A DNA stretch of 64,000 bases from positions 1,550,001 to 1,614,000 of the forward strand of contig OZ218954.1 in NCBI GenBank assembly GCA_965112735.1, written 5' to 3'. The position numbers were made by a program, and so were the translations under genes. The notes under the pieces are model-generated. The model saw nothing but the letters and a program-made list of their open reading frames with translations, had not been told where the DNA came from and made no database searches. The stretch's first letter is position 1. Each line of letters begins with the position of its first letter. The DNA comes from Phaeosaccion multiseriatum (Eukaryota; Ochrophyta, other classes). This document shows positions 1 through 9,710 of this stretch, piece by piece.

Positions 1-460
1 CGTCACGCTAGGCATGGCGCTTCACCAACATGCTGATGGCTGCCCATCCCGTGAGAAGCTGCTCTCTCCCATCGACAGTGAGAACACCGGTGACTTGCAG
101 ATACGAGAGGTCCTCCTGTTCTACCCTTACACACTAACAACCAGTTTCTGCGGCGCAATGGATGGACGTCGCCCCCGCCAATGCAAGGGCGCTGACGCCA
201 ATACTTTTGTCCCCTCCAACTGGGGGTCTTTCGGGCACGATCCAAAGTTCTTTGAGCTCTTTAAGCAAGGTCCCATCCCCGTCCCCAGCATGATGTCGAC
301 GACGCCTGGCTGTGGAACGGGGGACCAGACAGCATGGGCAGCGGTGCTGGGCGAGCATGAAGCAGCGCTGAAGAGGTGGTCAGAGGAAGGCAAGGCTCTC
401 TCCTACGCGGAGCTTGACGCAGACGTGGTGGAGGAATGGAGCAAGTGCTGGAAACAGTAA
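1..460 (+). CDS. 3' end of an unidentified protein-coding gene, cut by the window edge
   Basis: The reading frame is open from base 2 to a TAA at 458-460, so the true start lies upstream or at the in-frame ATG at 14. The 148-residue tail has several Cys, a GxGDQ-like segment near residue 103 and an acidic, Trp-rich end. The Asp-Gln in a Gly-rich context recalls the C-terminal part of some nucleotide-sugar glycosyltransferases, and glycosyltransferases are common in this window, but this is only a hint. No family can be named. The frame is clean and ends in a plausible protein terminus, which argues for a real exon. Confidence 0.4.
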   Translation, partial: VTLGMALHQHADGCPSREKLLSPIDSENTGDLQIREVLLFYPYTLTTSFCGAMDGRRPRQCKGADANTFVPSNWGSFGHDPKFFELFKQGPIPVPSMMSTTPGCGTGDQTAWAAVLGEHEAALKRWSEEGKALSYAELDADVVEEWSKCWKQ

Positions 461-1822
461 AGCAGCGAAAGAGAGAGAGACAGAGAGACTGAGGGCGTCA
501 CATTGTGAGTAGTGCTTGATCCTGTATATGCCATGAGCGATGGTGTTTACTGCTGCTGTGTTGAGATAAATCGGTGTCGACACTAGATATCGATCTCTTC
601 TCTCTCCGTTCACTTCTTCTCTTAGTGCTATGTAGCTAATAAGACGCTTTCCCACACTCGTGCAAGTTCGTCACCAGTCTCTAGGTGAGAGATATCACAA
701 CACGACAATTGTCGGTTGAAAGCTAATGCGCATTAGTGCAGCGGTGGACGTAAAGTACGGGATGAGTACGGGAAGTTGAAACGGTCGGAGTAGACTTTAG
801 CACTGCGTCTGCCAAGCTGCATTGGGTATGGCGGACCGACGAGTGTCTAAATCTGCGAGGGAGAAGTCACGTCGTTGGCTCAAAGAGCGGTGGCTCCATG
901 AGCAAGCGAGCAAGAGACAGGAGGGGGTTTTGAGTGGAAGGCAGGAGGGGCTACGAGCTGATTCAGCTCCTTCCGTCAGCATCCATTATGACTTGCGTAG
1001 GCGGTCAGGTATCGAACACTCAGACCTCTACCTGTGTGGGTTGCGTAGTGCCCAGGTGGGGCCCGCAACTGAATCCGCCAGGCGGGCAGCAGCGGTGAAT
1101 CCCTCTGCTCGTAGCGGGAGCGGTGGCAGAGCGTTTACGGGCCAACGGAGACGGTGCGCGCTGGGCAGCGGTCATGTCTCGCACGTATATGCTCAAGCCG
1201 CAGAGGCACCTGCGCCGGGGCGGAGGTAGACGTGCACAGCGGCAACCTCCACCGTAGAGACCAGCGGAGAGAGAGGAGACGGTTTGCGCTACGAGACGCA
1301 GCGCAAGTCGAGGGAGGCCCCGTTTTCAGGGCGGCTCGTGACGTATTAAATGCGGAGGGAGTGTATTAGGCTCGCAGGCCTGGTTGCCTCGCGTCTTTCG
1401 TGCCTTTCGTCGGTTTAATTTATTTTTTATTAAAATTCAAAAGCGTTTCTTTCTTTTGTAATCCGCACAGTCTGTCTCTCTTGCTCTCATCCATTGACTT
1501 GTTGCCTTTCCGTTTACATGTACCTGCTTCAGTACAGTTCTGCCGACAGAATGTTGTAAAGTGAAGTCAAGTGTGGGGGGGGTGGGGGGGAATTCGAATA
1601 CGTCAACGCGAGTATGTCAACAATTACGACTTTCAACAGCCTGACTTTGGGGGGGCACGTCGGGAGCCAGCAGCTAAGAAGAGGGTACCATCAGTGAGAG
1701 GAGTGTGACGATATTCATTGAGTTATTCTCCGGGCACGCCTCTTTACCCCCTCCCCCTCTTGCCCCCACCAAGTTTGCCCCCCCCCCCCAGTGAACGCCT
1801 TCAGCTTGGTAAGACTGTGCTG
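461..1822. other. Gene-free stretch
   Basis: I see no supported gene. An ORF at 822-1229 (+) is Arg/Ser-rich without a recognisable domain and is probably spurious. AT-rich sequence sits at 1410-1450 and G-runs at 1573-1590 and 1647-1653. Confidence 0.5.
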
Positions 1823-3914
1823 CTAATGCGCCTCATTGCCCTTGAAGGCGGACTGTACGACCCTCTGCGCGTCGTCTGCGCCCATGGGTTGAGAGACCTT
1901 CTGAATGATGATAAGGAGTACCTCCATTTCCTTGGGATAGAAGTCACTGGCCTTACTTGCACCGCCCTCCGACTCGGCAGCAGCTTCAGCAGATTGAACC
2001 ATTTCAGTCTCCCCCCCGCCGGTACATATCTGTCGAAAGGCAGAAGACAAGCACGCCCGAAACTTGGTGAGAATGGCAGTTCCTGACGCAGCCCTCTTCC
2101 TCGTGCGCTCGACAACATCTGCACCACATAGTACCTTGTTCTGGTCAACGAGGCACCGGCCGAAGAACCTGTCCACCTCCGAAGTCAACTCAAACATCTG
2201 CCTCGACGCAAACATGAGCCCTCCCGCGTGCGCTCTCTAACCCCTTCGTAGGGCAGATCCTCTGACGTGGCTTCGTCCTCAGTCACTTCGTGCGAGTTAC
2301 AAAAGAGGCAGAGGTGGGCCATGGGCCCCTCGCCCCCCCCCTCGGCAAACACAGCGTTTGCAGAATGTACCCCGATACGTAACAAATTGCCTGGCGCTGG
2401 CTCTCGGTCCTCACGTCGAGACGGGCATCCTCCAGGACCTGAACCCTTCCTGCACTCGAACCTCTCGGACCCAAGTAAGCCACTCGCTTGCCACTGCGTG
2501 CCCCAGCACCCACACAATGATTCGCAAGTCACCCGCTGGGTTCATGCCAAAAATGCGGCCCAACATTCGTCCTTTCTCGGCTCCATCTCCTCCTCCCCAA
2601 CCGCATCGTCGTAGCCAGCCATGAAGCATTTCCACACGCCTTCGCTGTCCATGGCTTTCTGGACAGCACAATCTCTCGCTCAGTCGCGCTGGAGCTCAAA
2701 TTTCGCTACTGCCGCTAATGCTTCTGCTTTCACTCCGATATCACAAATGCAAACCGTATACGCGCTTGTCAGCGACTCAACAAGCTCATACGCGGGACCA
2801 TGGAACGCCTTCGACTTGAATAGCTCCACGACGAAGGCTCCCTCGACAGCTGTAAAGGAGCTCAACAAAGGGCCTGTGGGCTCCTGTCGCCCGTAGGCAC
2901 GTACAGCCAAAGCATTATCCACAATCTGGGGTGTGTGCTTCTTGATCCGCGCTGCCACCTTCGCCTTCTGCACCTTCATCTGCTCCCTGCACTCCTCCCC
3001 CCTCCGCCTCTTGTCGTCTGCCTGACGCTTTGCCTCTCCTTCGGCCTCAATGCTGGTGACGTGTGCGAGTAGGGTACGCTCATCAATCTCGCGAAGGGAC
3101 GCGTCCTCCCCAGCGCGCAGCACAACGGTCCTTCTCTGTTGCTCCGTCAGCTTCTGTTCTCCAGCGACCTCAACCATAATGGCAGCGATACTTGCCCGGG
3201 CAGCTGCAGCACTGGCCATGGTTTGCTCCGCCTTGGGGCGCAGCACAAGATGAACGATGGCGTCGATGTTCTTCGTCAAGAAACCGCAGTCTGCTGCCAC
3301 TTGCTGTTTAGCGGCAGAAGAGTCCCCGACATGCCTTAAGTGAGCCCTCACTTCGTTCGCAACACCGTCAAGGGGGGTCTCACCCTCCCCTTCCAAGGTG
3401 AGGAGGGCAGCGGTGTCCCTCATATAGACTAGGAGGGCCCCATCTGCAGACGCCCTGCTCTTCCGTGCGAAATCCACTATGGCCTTCTTCACATTTCCGG
3501 TGTCCCTCACCTCCACTGGGCACGCCTGCCGACACTGAGCTGCCGCTTTCTCCTCTTTCGGGTCCTTTATTTCCACAACCTCGCATCCTTCGGTACACTC
3601 GATGCTGCTACGAATCTGCTTGTTCAAGTTCTTTCAAGTCCTTTCAACTCCACATTCCTATACCTCCGGCTCGACATGAGAAAGGCTTTGAGTGCTCCCA
3701 CCACTTCCTCCCTGGAGCCGACGACATTCCTCTCTTCCAAGCGGATCGAGGCGCAGGCCTCGTCGATCTCCTGTCCGAGATGCGCGTCACTCAGTGGGCC
3801 CTTGTCTCCCTCCGCAGAGGCATGATCCTCATCCTCGAGATGCTTGAAGTACTGGTACATCATGGAATGGCTCCTGAGGGTCGATACTGCCAGCCAGAGG
3901 CGCCATCGAGCCAC
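1823..3914 (-). pseudogene. Degenerate DNA-transposon transposase (P-element/THAP9-like C-terminal motifs)
   Basis: A chain of overlapping minus-strand frames reads in one direction: 3914-3624, 3627-2680 (315 codons, coiled-coil-like and Lys/Glu-rich), 2513-2283, 2532-2185 and 2215-1823. Across the last three frames, in order, come YVSGYI, then a CxxC pair (HLCLFC), then GGLMFASRQMF. The order 'Y(I/V)xGYI - CxxC - GGLxxxS' is the usual C-terminal signature of P-element/THAP9-type DDE transposases. Reading them together needs at least two frameshifts, so the copy is probably dead, although introns cannot be excluded. No DDE triad or terminal inverted repeats were located. Confidence 0.5.
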
Positions 3915-4207
3915 ACACTTGGAGACTCCTCTCCCTCACGCCCAGAGATATGCTCCTACTGTAATGGCTAAATCACGATCAGTGGGTCGCCAGCACCCCT
4001 ACCTTCACCACAGCACCAGGATAAGACCCCTTTCTAGCCTTTTCAACCACTTATGCTTTAAACCCTGTCTCCTACCGTGCGGCCTAGGCTACGAAAGAGG
4101 AGCTTCCTGCACGAGGAATTTGACGGATACGCACCCAAAATTAATCCGACGGTTGCGTCTGTCGCGCCTTTCCCCATACACATTAGCGCCCCTTGTCGCT
4201 ATCCAAC

Positions 4208-5818
4208 ATGAAGCCACTTGTGCTCGTGGTGGTGCTAAGTGCCTTACTCCTCACGCTACTAGTAGTGGTCTTCGGGGAATGGGGCCTATCGTTGCAGACG
4301 GGCTGCGGAGCAGGAGGTATAGAAGGCATGTCAATGGGAGAAGCCGCCGGGAGCGCAACCTCGGGCAAGCTCTTTACGATGGCCAAAGTCCGGCGTTGGG
4401 CAGGGAGGCGGCTGTTCAGCGACGATGACCACTCGTCCTTAGCCGCATCCAGGCCCAGCCCTCCCCCGACTCTGCCCGGGGCCCGCTTGTGTGAAAACTG
4501 GGCGGTGATCACGAGCATCAACCCCCCCACCACCCTGATGAGGCAGCTCGTACAAGAGCCAGACTGGTGCCTCGTGGTAGTGGCGGATCGAAAGAGCCCC
4601 TCACTCGACGAGTGGGACCTGGAGCAGAGCTCTGACACCGTCTACCTGACGCCTGATATGCAAGAGCAGCTGCCCTATACCCTCAAGGACAAGACGCCAT
4701 GGAACCACTTTGGCCGCAAGAACCTGGGCTACCTCTTTGCCATTCATCATGGCGCCAAGGTGAGAGCGAGTCTGTCGATTGTCTTTCGTGTCCTTTTTGT
4801 GTGCCGCTCACTTACTTGTTTAAGAACTCCCCATGATTCTCCGCGTCATCCCCTCTCTCTCCATCTCGTTTCACATGTAACTTTCAATTCTGTCGACCTC
4901 CCCAAAGGGACAATTCATGAGCGACGATTCACTTCACTCCATTTTCCCATTCGTCTGCGATCGGACCTGTCTCTTCCCCCCATCCTGCTCACTCTGGCTC
5001 AGGTCATTTATGATACGGACGATGACAACGACTTGCAACCAAAAGGCCAGCGAGTTGCCGAGCTCCCTGTAGCACAAAGCAGCCTGATTCTGAGCGCTCG
5101 CTCTCCTTCCATACGGTCCGGCGTTTTCAACCCCTACCCATTCTTCGGGGCCCCCCTCGCGTGGCCGAGGGGCTTCCCCCTGGATCTCATCAAGGCGGAG
5201 GTGGCGTCCATGGTTCATGACGGAAACGCTGTTGCCTCCTCCGCTGCCGTGGGGGTGGTGCAGAGCTTGGCCGACCACGACCCCGATGTGGACGGTATGT
5301 ACCGGCTCTCTCCCCTACCGCTCCCCTTCTACTTCTCCAAAGGCAAGGATTCGCTCGCGGATGAAGTTCTCGCGCTACCTCGGGGCGTCATGGCGCCATT
5401 CAACGCACAGGCCACCACTTTCTTCCCGGCGTGCTTTTGGGGGCTACTTCTGCCGGTGACGGTACACGGGAGAGTGGCAGATATCTGGCGGAGCTACTTT
5501 ACGCAGCGACTCATGCAGGACATTGGACAGCACCTGGCCTTTGGGGGCAGCAGAGTCGTTCAAAACAGAAACGCGCACTCATACCTTGCAGACTTCCAAT
5601 CTGAGAACCCGCTGTACATGCGGAGTGGGGCTCTGGTGGACCACCTGCAGGAATGGGAGGGACCTCCTACCGCCGAGGGAGGCATGCCCATGCGCATGGA
5701 GGCATTAGTCATTGACATGTACGAGCACGACATTCTGCAGGAGGGCGACGTGATCAGCATGCAGGCTTGGATCACAGATCTGTACGCCCTTGGCTACAGC
5801 TTCCCTCCGACGACATAG
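4208..5818 (+). CDS. STELLO/DUF288-like Golgi glycosyltransferase, copy 1
   Basis: Two exons, 4208-4759 and 5003-5818, joined in phase 0 across a 243-nt GTGAGA...CAG intron, give 455 residues. The ATG at 4208 is chosen because it puts a type II signal-anchor (about residues 3-22) at the N-terminus. The lumenal part has the DUF288/STELLO pattern: CENWAVITS near residue 96, an 'LVVVADRKSP' segment, YLTPDMQ, HFGRKNLGYLFAIHHGA, and VIYDTDDDND immediately after the intron; the last is a DxDD-type metal/nucleotide-sugar site. In plants, STELLO proteins are Golgi proteins that bind cellulose synthase complexes and help their assembly; a comparable role here is inference. A near-identical paralogue lies at 57932-59543. 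Family call is strong; donor and acceptor substrates are unknown. Confidence 0.85.
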   Translation: MKPLVLVVVLSALLLTLLVVVFGEWGLSLQTGCGAGGIEGMSMGEAAGSATSGKLFTMAKVRRWAGRRLFSDDDHSSLAASRPSPPPTLPGARLCENWAVITSINPPTTLMRQLVQEPDWCLVVVADRKSPSLDEWDLEQSSDTVYLTPDMQEQLPYTLKDKTPWNHFGRKNLGYLFAIHHGAKVRASLSIVFRVLFVCRSLTCLRTPHDSPRHPLSLHLVSHVTFNSVDLPKGTIHERRFTSLHFPIRLRSDLSLPPILLTLAQVIYDTDDDNDLQPKGQRVAELPVAQSSLILSARSPSIRSGVFNPYPFFGAPLAWPRGFPLDLIKAEVASMVHDGNAVASSAAVGVVQSLADHDPDVDGMYRLSPLPLPFYFSKGKDSLADEVLALPRGVMAPFNAQATTFFPACFWGLLLPVTVHGRVADIWRSYFTQRLMQDIGQHLAFGGSRVVQNRNAHSYLADFQSENPLYMRSGALVDHLQEWEGPPTAEGGMPMRMEALVIDMYEHDILQEGDVISMQAWITDLYALGYSFPPTT

Positions 5819-5915
5819 AAGACAGGTGTCGGCGGCTAGTCCAATCAAGGCCGTGCTATCCTCAGACGAAAGAAAGGTGCGACTGAGGTGCTCGGCTTCG
5901 CTTCTACCCACCACC

Positions 5916-5951
5916 ACCTCCTCCTCCTCGTCGTCGTCGTCGTCGTCGTCG
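5916..5951 (+). repeat. TCC/TCG trinucleotide microsatellite
   Basis: Pyrimidine-rich triplets (CTCCTC then TCG units) lie about 36 nt before the 3' splice site of exon c. Confidence 0.8.
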
Positions 5952-5987
5952 CTCCTCTCAATCACCCTCCCTTCTGTTACTCCACAG

Positions 5988-6670
5988 AACCACTGCCCGA
6001 CTTACTACAGGGTGTCTATGGTTGGTCTCCTCGGAGACGCGCTAAGAGACTGGGTACGTCTCAGGGACAGCTTTCTTGCTGGTGATGAAGTGGTTCAAGG
6101 CGGACTGTTTCGCCGCCCTACCATAGGCAGCACCGGGACTTCAGCTTGAAGTGCTCTCTATCCAAACCAGCACCATTGTGATCCCTTGAGCAGGATAAGT
6201 TGCAGGACCTACTGGAGCGAAGCGGCGAGCTAGACATTGACGGCCGTGATACCTTCGGACAAACACCACTCTTTTTGGCCTGCTATAAGGTACAAGCTCT
6301 TTCCACGTCCCCCTCTTCTACCTGTCTCTCCTCCTCGTTCTTCCCTCTGCCCCCATCTGGATGTCAACTCGCTCGTTGGTGCTTCTTCTGCTGCTGCTGT
6401 GCTTCTGCTCGTGTCGTGCTCTTGCTCCAGAGCTCCAAGGATATGGTGTCCCTGCTAGTGAAGCACGGCGCCTCCCTGTCGCTCAAGGACTGCAACGGGA
6501 ACTCGCTGCTGCATGTGAGTTGTGGAGTCGGTGCTGTGGAGATGGCATCCCTGCTGCTCGATCTCTCTCTGCAGCGTGCGGGTGTCGGGGAGGGGAAAGA
6601 GCCCGTCGACTTGAGGGTCTTGCTGAGGGAAAGAAACAAGGAGGGAAAGACTGCGCTGGACGTCGCAAAG
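5988..6670 (+). CDS. Ankyrin-repeat gene fragment, block A copy (exons c, a, b)
   Basis: Three exons splice in phase 0: 5988-6053 (22 codons, ending LRDW before GTACGT), 6194-6289 (32 codons, DTFGQTPLFLAC) and 6431-6670 (80 codons, MVSLLVKHGASLSLKDCNG and LLHVSCGVGAVEMASLLLDL). The second and third exons form about two ankyrin repeats, a protein-protein interaction module. Continuation upstream (a possible small exon ending at 5876 before GTGCGA, within the STELLO 3' flank) and downstream of the donor at 6671 is not resolved. Exon c recurs at 7319 and 63714, and exons a and b recur at 62837-63297, so this is a member of a locally duplicated gene set. Whether it makes a complete protein is unclear. 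Confidence 0.55.
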
Positions 6671-7027
6671 GTGGGTGAGAACGTCGAGAAGACTCGCTAA
6701 GTCAAGCTGATGCTGCTGTGCTGCTGGTGCTACTGCGGTGGTGTCGGACGCTTTCAGAGGGGTGCAACTCGAGTTCGTGATTTCTTGCTGATGACTAGGG
6801 GGCAGTCGCGCGTAGAGGAACCGTGTGTGAAAGGGTGACAGGTGCTGAAGGAGATAGGCGAGGACAAGGAACGAGTTGCAAGGGCTCTCCGGTTGAGGTG
6901 ACTTTCCCCAGCGGCTTGGGCTATGCTACGAGGGGGCGCCTCCGTAAGAATGCTCCGAAGGTGCTACTTTTGACGAGTCCCTGTGGCTACCTACCTTGCT
7001 CCTTTTTCTGCTCCTTGCTCCTCGTTC

Positions 7028-7275
7028 TTGCTCCTCCTCCCCCTCCTCCTCCCCCTCCTCCTGCTCCTCCTCCTCCTGCTCCTCCTCCTCTTCTTCTTCT
7101 TCCTGCTCCTCCTCCTCCTCCTCCTCCTCCTCCTCCTCCTCCTCCTCCTCCTCTTCCTCCTCCTCCTCCTCCTCCTCCTCCTCCTCCTCCTCCTCCTCCT
7201 CTTCTTCTTCTTGCTCCTCCTCCTCCTCGTCCTGCTCGTCCTTGCTCCTCCTCCTCTTCCTCCTCCTCTCCCTTC
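7028..7275 (+). repeat. Large imperfect CTC trinucleotide microsatellite
   Basis: About 250 bp of CTC/CTT units with scattered G. It ends just before the conserved 'gctcctctcaatcaccctcc' leader and the 3' splice site of an exon c copy. Long poly-Leu/Pro/Ser/Glu frames across it are repeat artefacts. Confidence 0.95.
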
Positions 7276-7318
7276 TCCTCCTCGCTCCTCTCAATCACCC
7301 TCCGTTCTCTTACTCCAC

Positions 7319-7546
7319 AGACCACTGCCCGGCTCACAACAGGGCTTCTATGGTTAGTCTCATCGGAGACGCGTTAAGAGACTGGGTACGTCTCAGGGAC
7401 AGCTTTCTTGCTGGTGATGAAGCGGTTCAAGGCGGACCCTTTCGCCGCCTTACTATACCACTGTTCCCGTCGACGCTCAATCCCCCCTTACGCAAGGCTC
7501 TGTCCACGATGCTTGGCACCATACCCGAGGCACTCATGGCCTAAGA
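7319..7546 (+). pseudogene. Second block A copy of exon c, with a 1-nt deletion
   Basis: The sequence after the splice acceptor at 7318 matches exon c at 5988 and 63714, but one A is missing directly after the AG. This shifts the reading frame relative to both other copies. Downstream the sequence stays open to a TAA (about 7544) in the frame that ends TIPEALMA; block B holds the same stretch. The GTACGT donor after the LRDW codons is still present, so this may be a non-coding remnant of a tandem copy. Confidence 0.5.
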
Positions 7547-7649
7547 GAAGCGCTCACTCCTGCCTTCTCTCCGCGCTCATCGTTCCCTGCCCTGCCCAGC
7601 CCCTTGCCGAGGAAGGCAATGCTGCGGCGTCACTCTCGCCGGCGGCTGC

Positions 7650-7945
7650 TTAATCTCTCGGCGTCAAGAATGCCTCGCTGCTGACGAATCTAACGGCCCA
7701 GATATCGGCCTTGAGCTCTGGACTCGGAACTTTGAAGGCGGACCTCGATGCTTCTCGACGGGAGACGCAGCCGCAACAGCCCCCAGAGCAGCAGCAGCAG
7801 CAGGTGGAGGGCGCACAGGTGGGCCAAGTCTTAGCACAGCAGATGAGAGCCTGCTGGCCCTCATGCGGTGCAAAATGGTCATGGCTGACGAGCAGAAGGT
7901 GCGTGGGAGAGGAGTCCAATGAACAGCTCAATCTGTTTTAGCAGA
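7650..7945 (+). CDS. Possible coiled-coil exon of the ankyrin gene set
   Basis: A plus-strand frame from about 7667 gives a coiled-coil-like stretch (LLTNLTAQISALSSGLGTL) followed by a Gln-rich segment, and a possible exon ending ADEQK before GTGCGT at 7900. Part of this stretch occurs inverted at 60523-60703 and 62413-62560, so it belongs to the duplicated locus. No complete gene model could be built; function unknown. Confidence 0.3.
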
Positions 7946-8100
7946 GTGCCAAATGGGATACAGCAACACCAGACTTCAGTAAAAAAAAAGGAAAGAAGTC
8001 GTAAAGGGGCATCGGGTGCCGTCCGCCGTCCATCCAAAAAGTCGTTACGTTTCTGGGATGCCCGTGGTAAGAGGCGTACTCGGGACGTTCAAAAACAAGC

Positions 8101-8242
8101 GGACGTCCCAAGGACGCGTCGGGGTGTTCGGACGTCCCCGGGACGTCCGAGCGGCGCCCGTCCGAGGCACGTACATTAGACGGGTCGTGCTTTGGCCGAG
8201 AACGCGTGTGGACGTCCCCCGTACGGGCGCAAGTGGACGTCC
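8101..8242. repeat. Cluster of GGACGTCC palindromes
   Basis: Five exact GGACGTCC octamers occur at 8101, 8130, 8141, 8210 and 8235, with near matches at 8092 and 8357. Each has an ACGT core, the kind of site bound by bZIP factors; that link is inference. Confidence 0.7.
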
Positions 8243-8403
8243 CGTGTGCGTGTGTGTGGGCCGGGCGGCGGAGGGGCGTGAAGCCGAGAACAGCGGGCGC
8301 GGTGTCTGGTTGGGTTTGGATAATACATTTACTTTCAAAACAATACACAGCGGTTGTGTACGTCCCTGGGACAGTACCGGGCCGAGACTATACTACCTGC
8401 TAG

Positions 8404-8500
8404 TATCGCCGGCTGCTTCCAGCCGGCGTGCTATCTGCTACCAGCCGGCTTCAGCCGACGTGCTACCTGCTACCAGCCGGCGGCCAGTGGCGTGTTACTG
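8404..8500. repeat. GC-rich dispersed repeat, member 1
   Basis: Units of the type GTGCTATCTGCTACCAGCCGGC recur three times in about 80 bp. The vocabulary (GCTATC/GCTACC plus GCCGGC) is shared with stretches at 19289, 45661 and 49562. Confidence 0.6.
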
Positions 8501-9401
8501 GGCCCTGCGGGCCCGGTAGATATGCTACTGGAAATGCGTCGGGCCCACGTCAGGGATTTGACAAGCCGCCTCTTGTCTCCCTTCCTTCGTTTCGGCATAT
8601 GTCTCCGCGCCACTTTCTCTGCTTCATTCCGTGGGCATTCACTCGTCTCCTCTCGTGTTGTCGCCTCTCCCTCTTCATACCACGCCAAGCCATGCTCTGT
8701 TGAGGCGGCGTTCGTTTTGCATCCAGATGGGGGGGGGGGTGCTAGCGTATACTCATTCATCTATGGTTGGGTCGTCATAGCCGTGGGGTCAGCTTCGCCG
8801 CGTCAGTCACTTGTTACCCCCCCCCCCCCCCATGTCCCTTGTCCCGAATCCAACACACCCTCCATCCATGTCGCTCCACTGCACCCACCAAGCCATCCTC
8901 CGAACCCCTCTCTCTACCCTTTTCTCCATCTAGCCCGGAGGCGCCCTCTTTCGTCTTGGGCCCTGCCTCGTCCGTCCACCCTCCTTTTGTTGCCTCCCTG
9001 TTCGACTGTCGCTCCCCATCCCGCCCAGCTATTCCGTCGAATGTGCTCACCTCTTGGTCATGGACGGGCGGAGTCTATGTCGGCCGCCGGCGTCTGTGGC
9101 CTCGGTGTGGGTTGGGGCGCAAGGACAGACGGGGGAGGGAGGGTGTGTGGGGAGGAGGTGATATTCGTGGGCACCTTCTGTTAAAACATTATGGCCGGGA
9201 CGTGTCGCTTCTCCGCGCACTCTCCTCCTCCCTTTCTCTCCACTCTATGCTGCTGGTCCTTGCCCCCCTGCCCTTCTCTCTCCGCCCTCACTCCCCAACC
9301 ATCCCTCCGTACCCCCATCATTCACCATGCCTATGCCATACTTCTCCCCAAACAACCCTCCCGCCCGTGCACCCTCTTTCATCGCAGGCCCTCTACGTAT
9401 C

Positions 9402-9444
9402 CAAGGGTACTTAAAGAAAACGACGTTTTCTTTGAGTACCCTTG
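9402..9444. repeat. 43-nt near-perfect inverted repeat (hairpin)
   Basis: Two 21-nt arms (9402-9422 and 9424-9444) pair around a single central A at 9423, with one mismatch (T/C, a G-U in RNA). The arms start CAAGGGTAC and end AAAACG. It lies about 270 bp upstream of the sulfotransferase-fusion gene start. Confidence 0.85.
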
Positions 9445-9710
9445 ACGTATCATTAGGTAGGCAGGACAGTAAGTCAATGATGTGGCCCCTCGCGCCCCCC
9501 CCTTATCCTTCCCCCCCACCAAGTGGATAGCTCTCCTTAAACAAGGAGGCTGTCCAGGGTCTTAGGGTGGGATAGCCCTTGTTATTAATACACTTGGTGT
9601 CAGCATTGGACTCTTCTCTCCCCTCTTTTTGGGACCGGAACAGCACGCTCAGCTGGGGGTTGCCTTCCTCTTAAACAGAGGGAGGTAGCGGCCCCACAGA
9701 ACGTGGAGAC

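Larger units (their letters stand above)
4193..7660 (+). repeat. Segmental duplication block A (STELLO gene plus ankyrin exons)
   Basis: This block reappears in direct orientation at 57917-64000. Matching elements in the same order are the STELLO-like gene, its 3' flank, ankyrin exons a and b, a CTC microsatellite and the short exon c. Coding exons are nearly identical, while introns and flanks have drifted. Block B is longer because it holds an inverted fragment and an LTR element that block A lacks. Confidence 0.85.
7976..9700. other. Non-coding spacer with several structured repeats
   Basis: No supported gene. The stretch contains a cluster of 8-bp palindromes (8101-8242), one member of the GC-rich dispersed repeat (8404-8500), low-complexity CT-rich DNA (8800-9400) and a long hairpin (9402-9444). 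Poly-C/G runs sit at 8729-8739 and 8817-8831. Confidence 0.6.

Noticed and set aside
822-1229. 135-codon plus-strand ORF
   Set aside because: Arg/Ser-rich, no domain, no splice or neighbour support.
6926-7377. Poly-Glu, poly-Pro and poly-Leu ORFs on both strands
   Set aside because: Six-frame products of a CTC array; no start context or conserved block.
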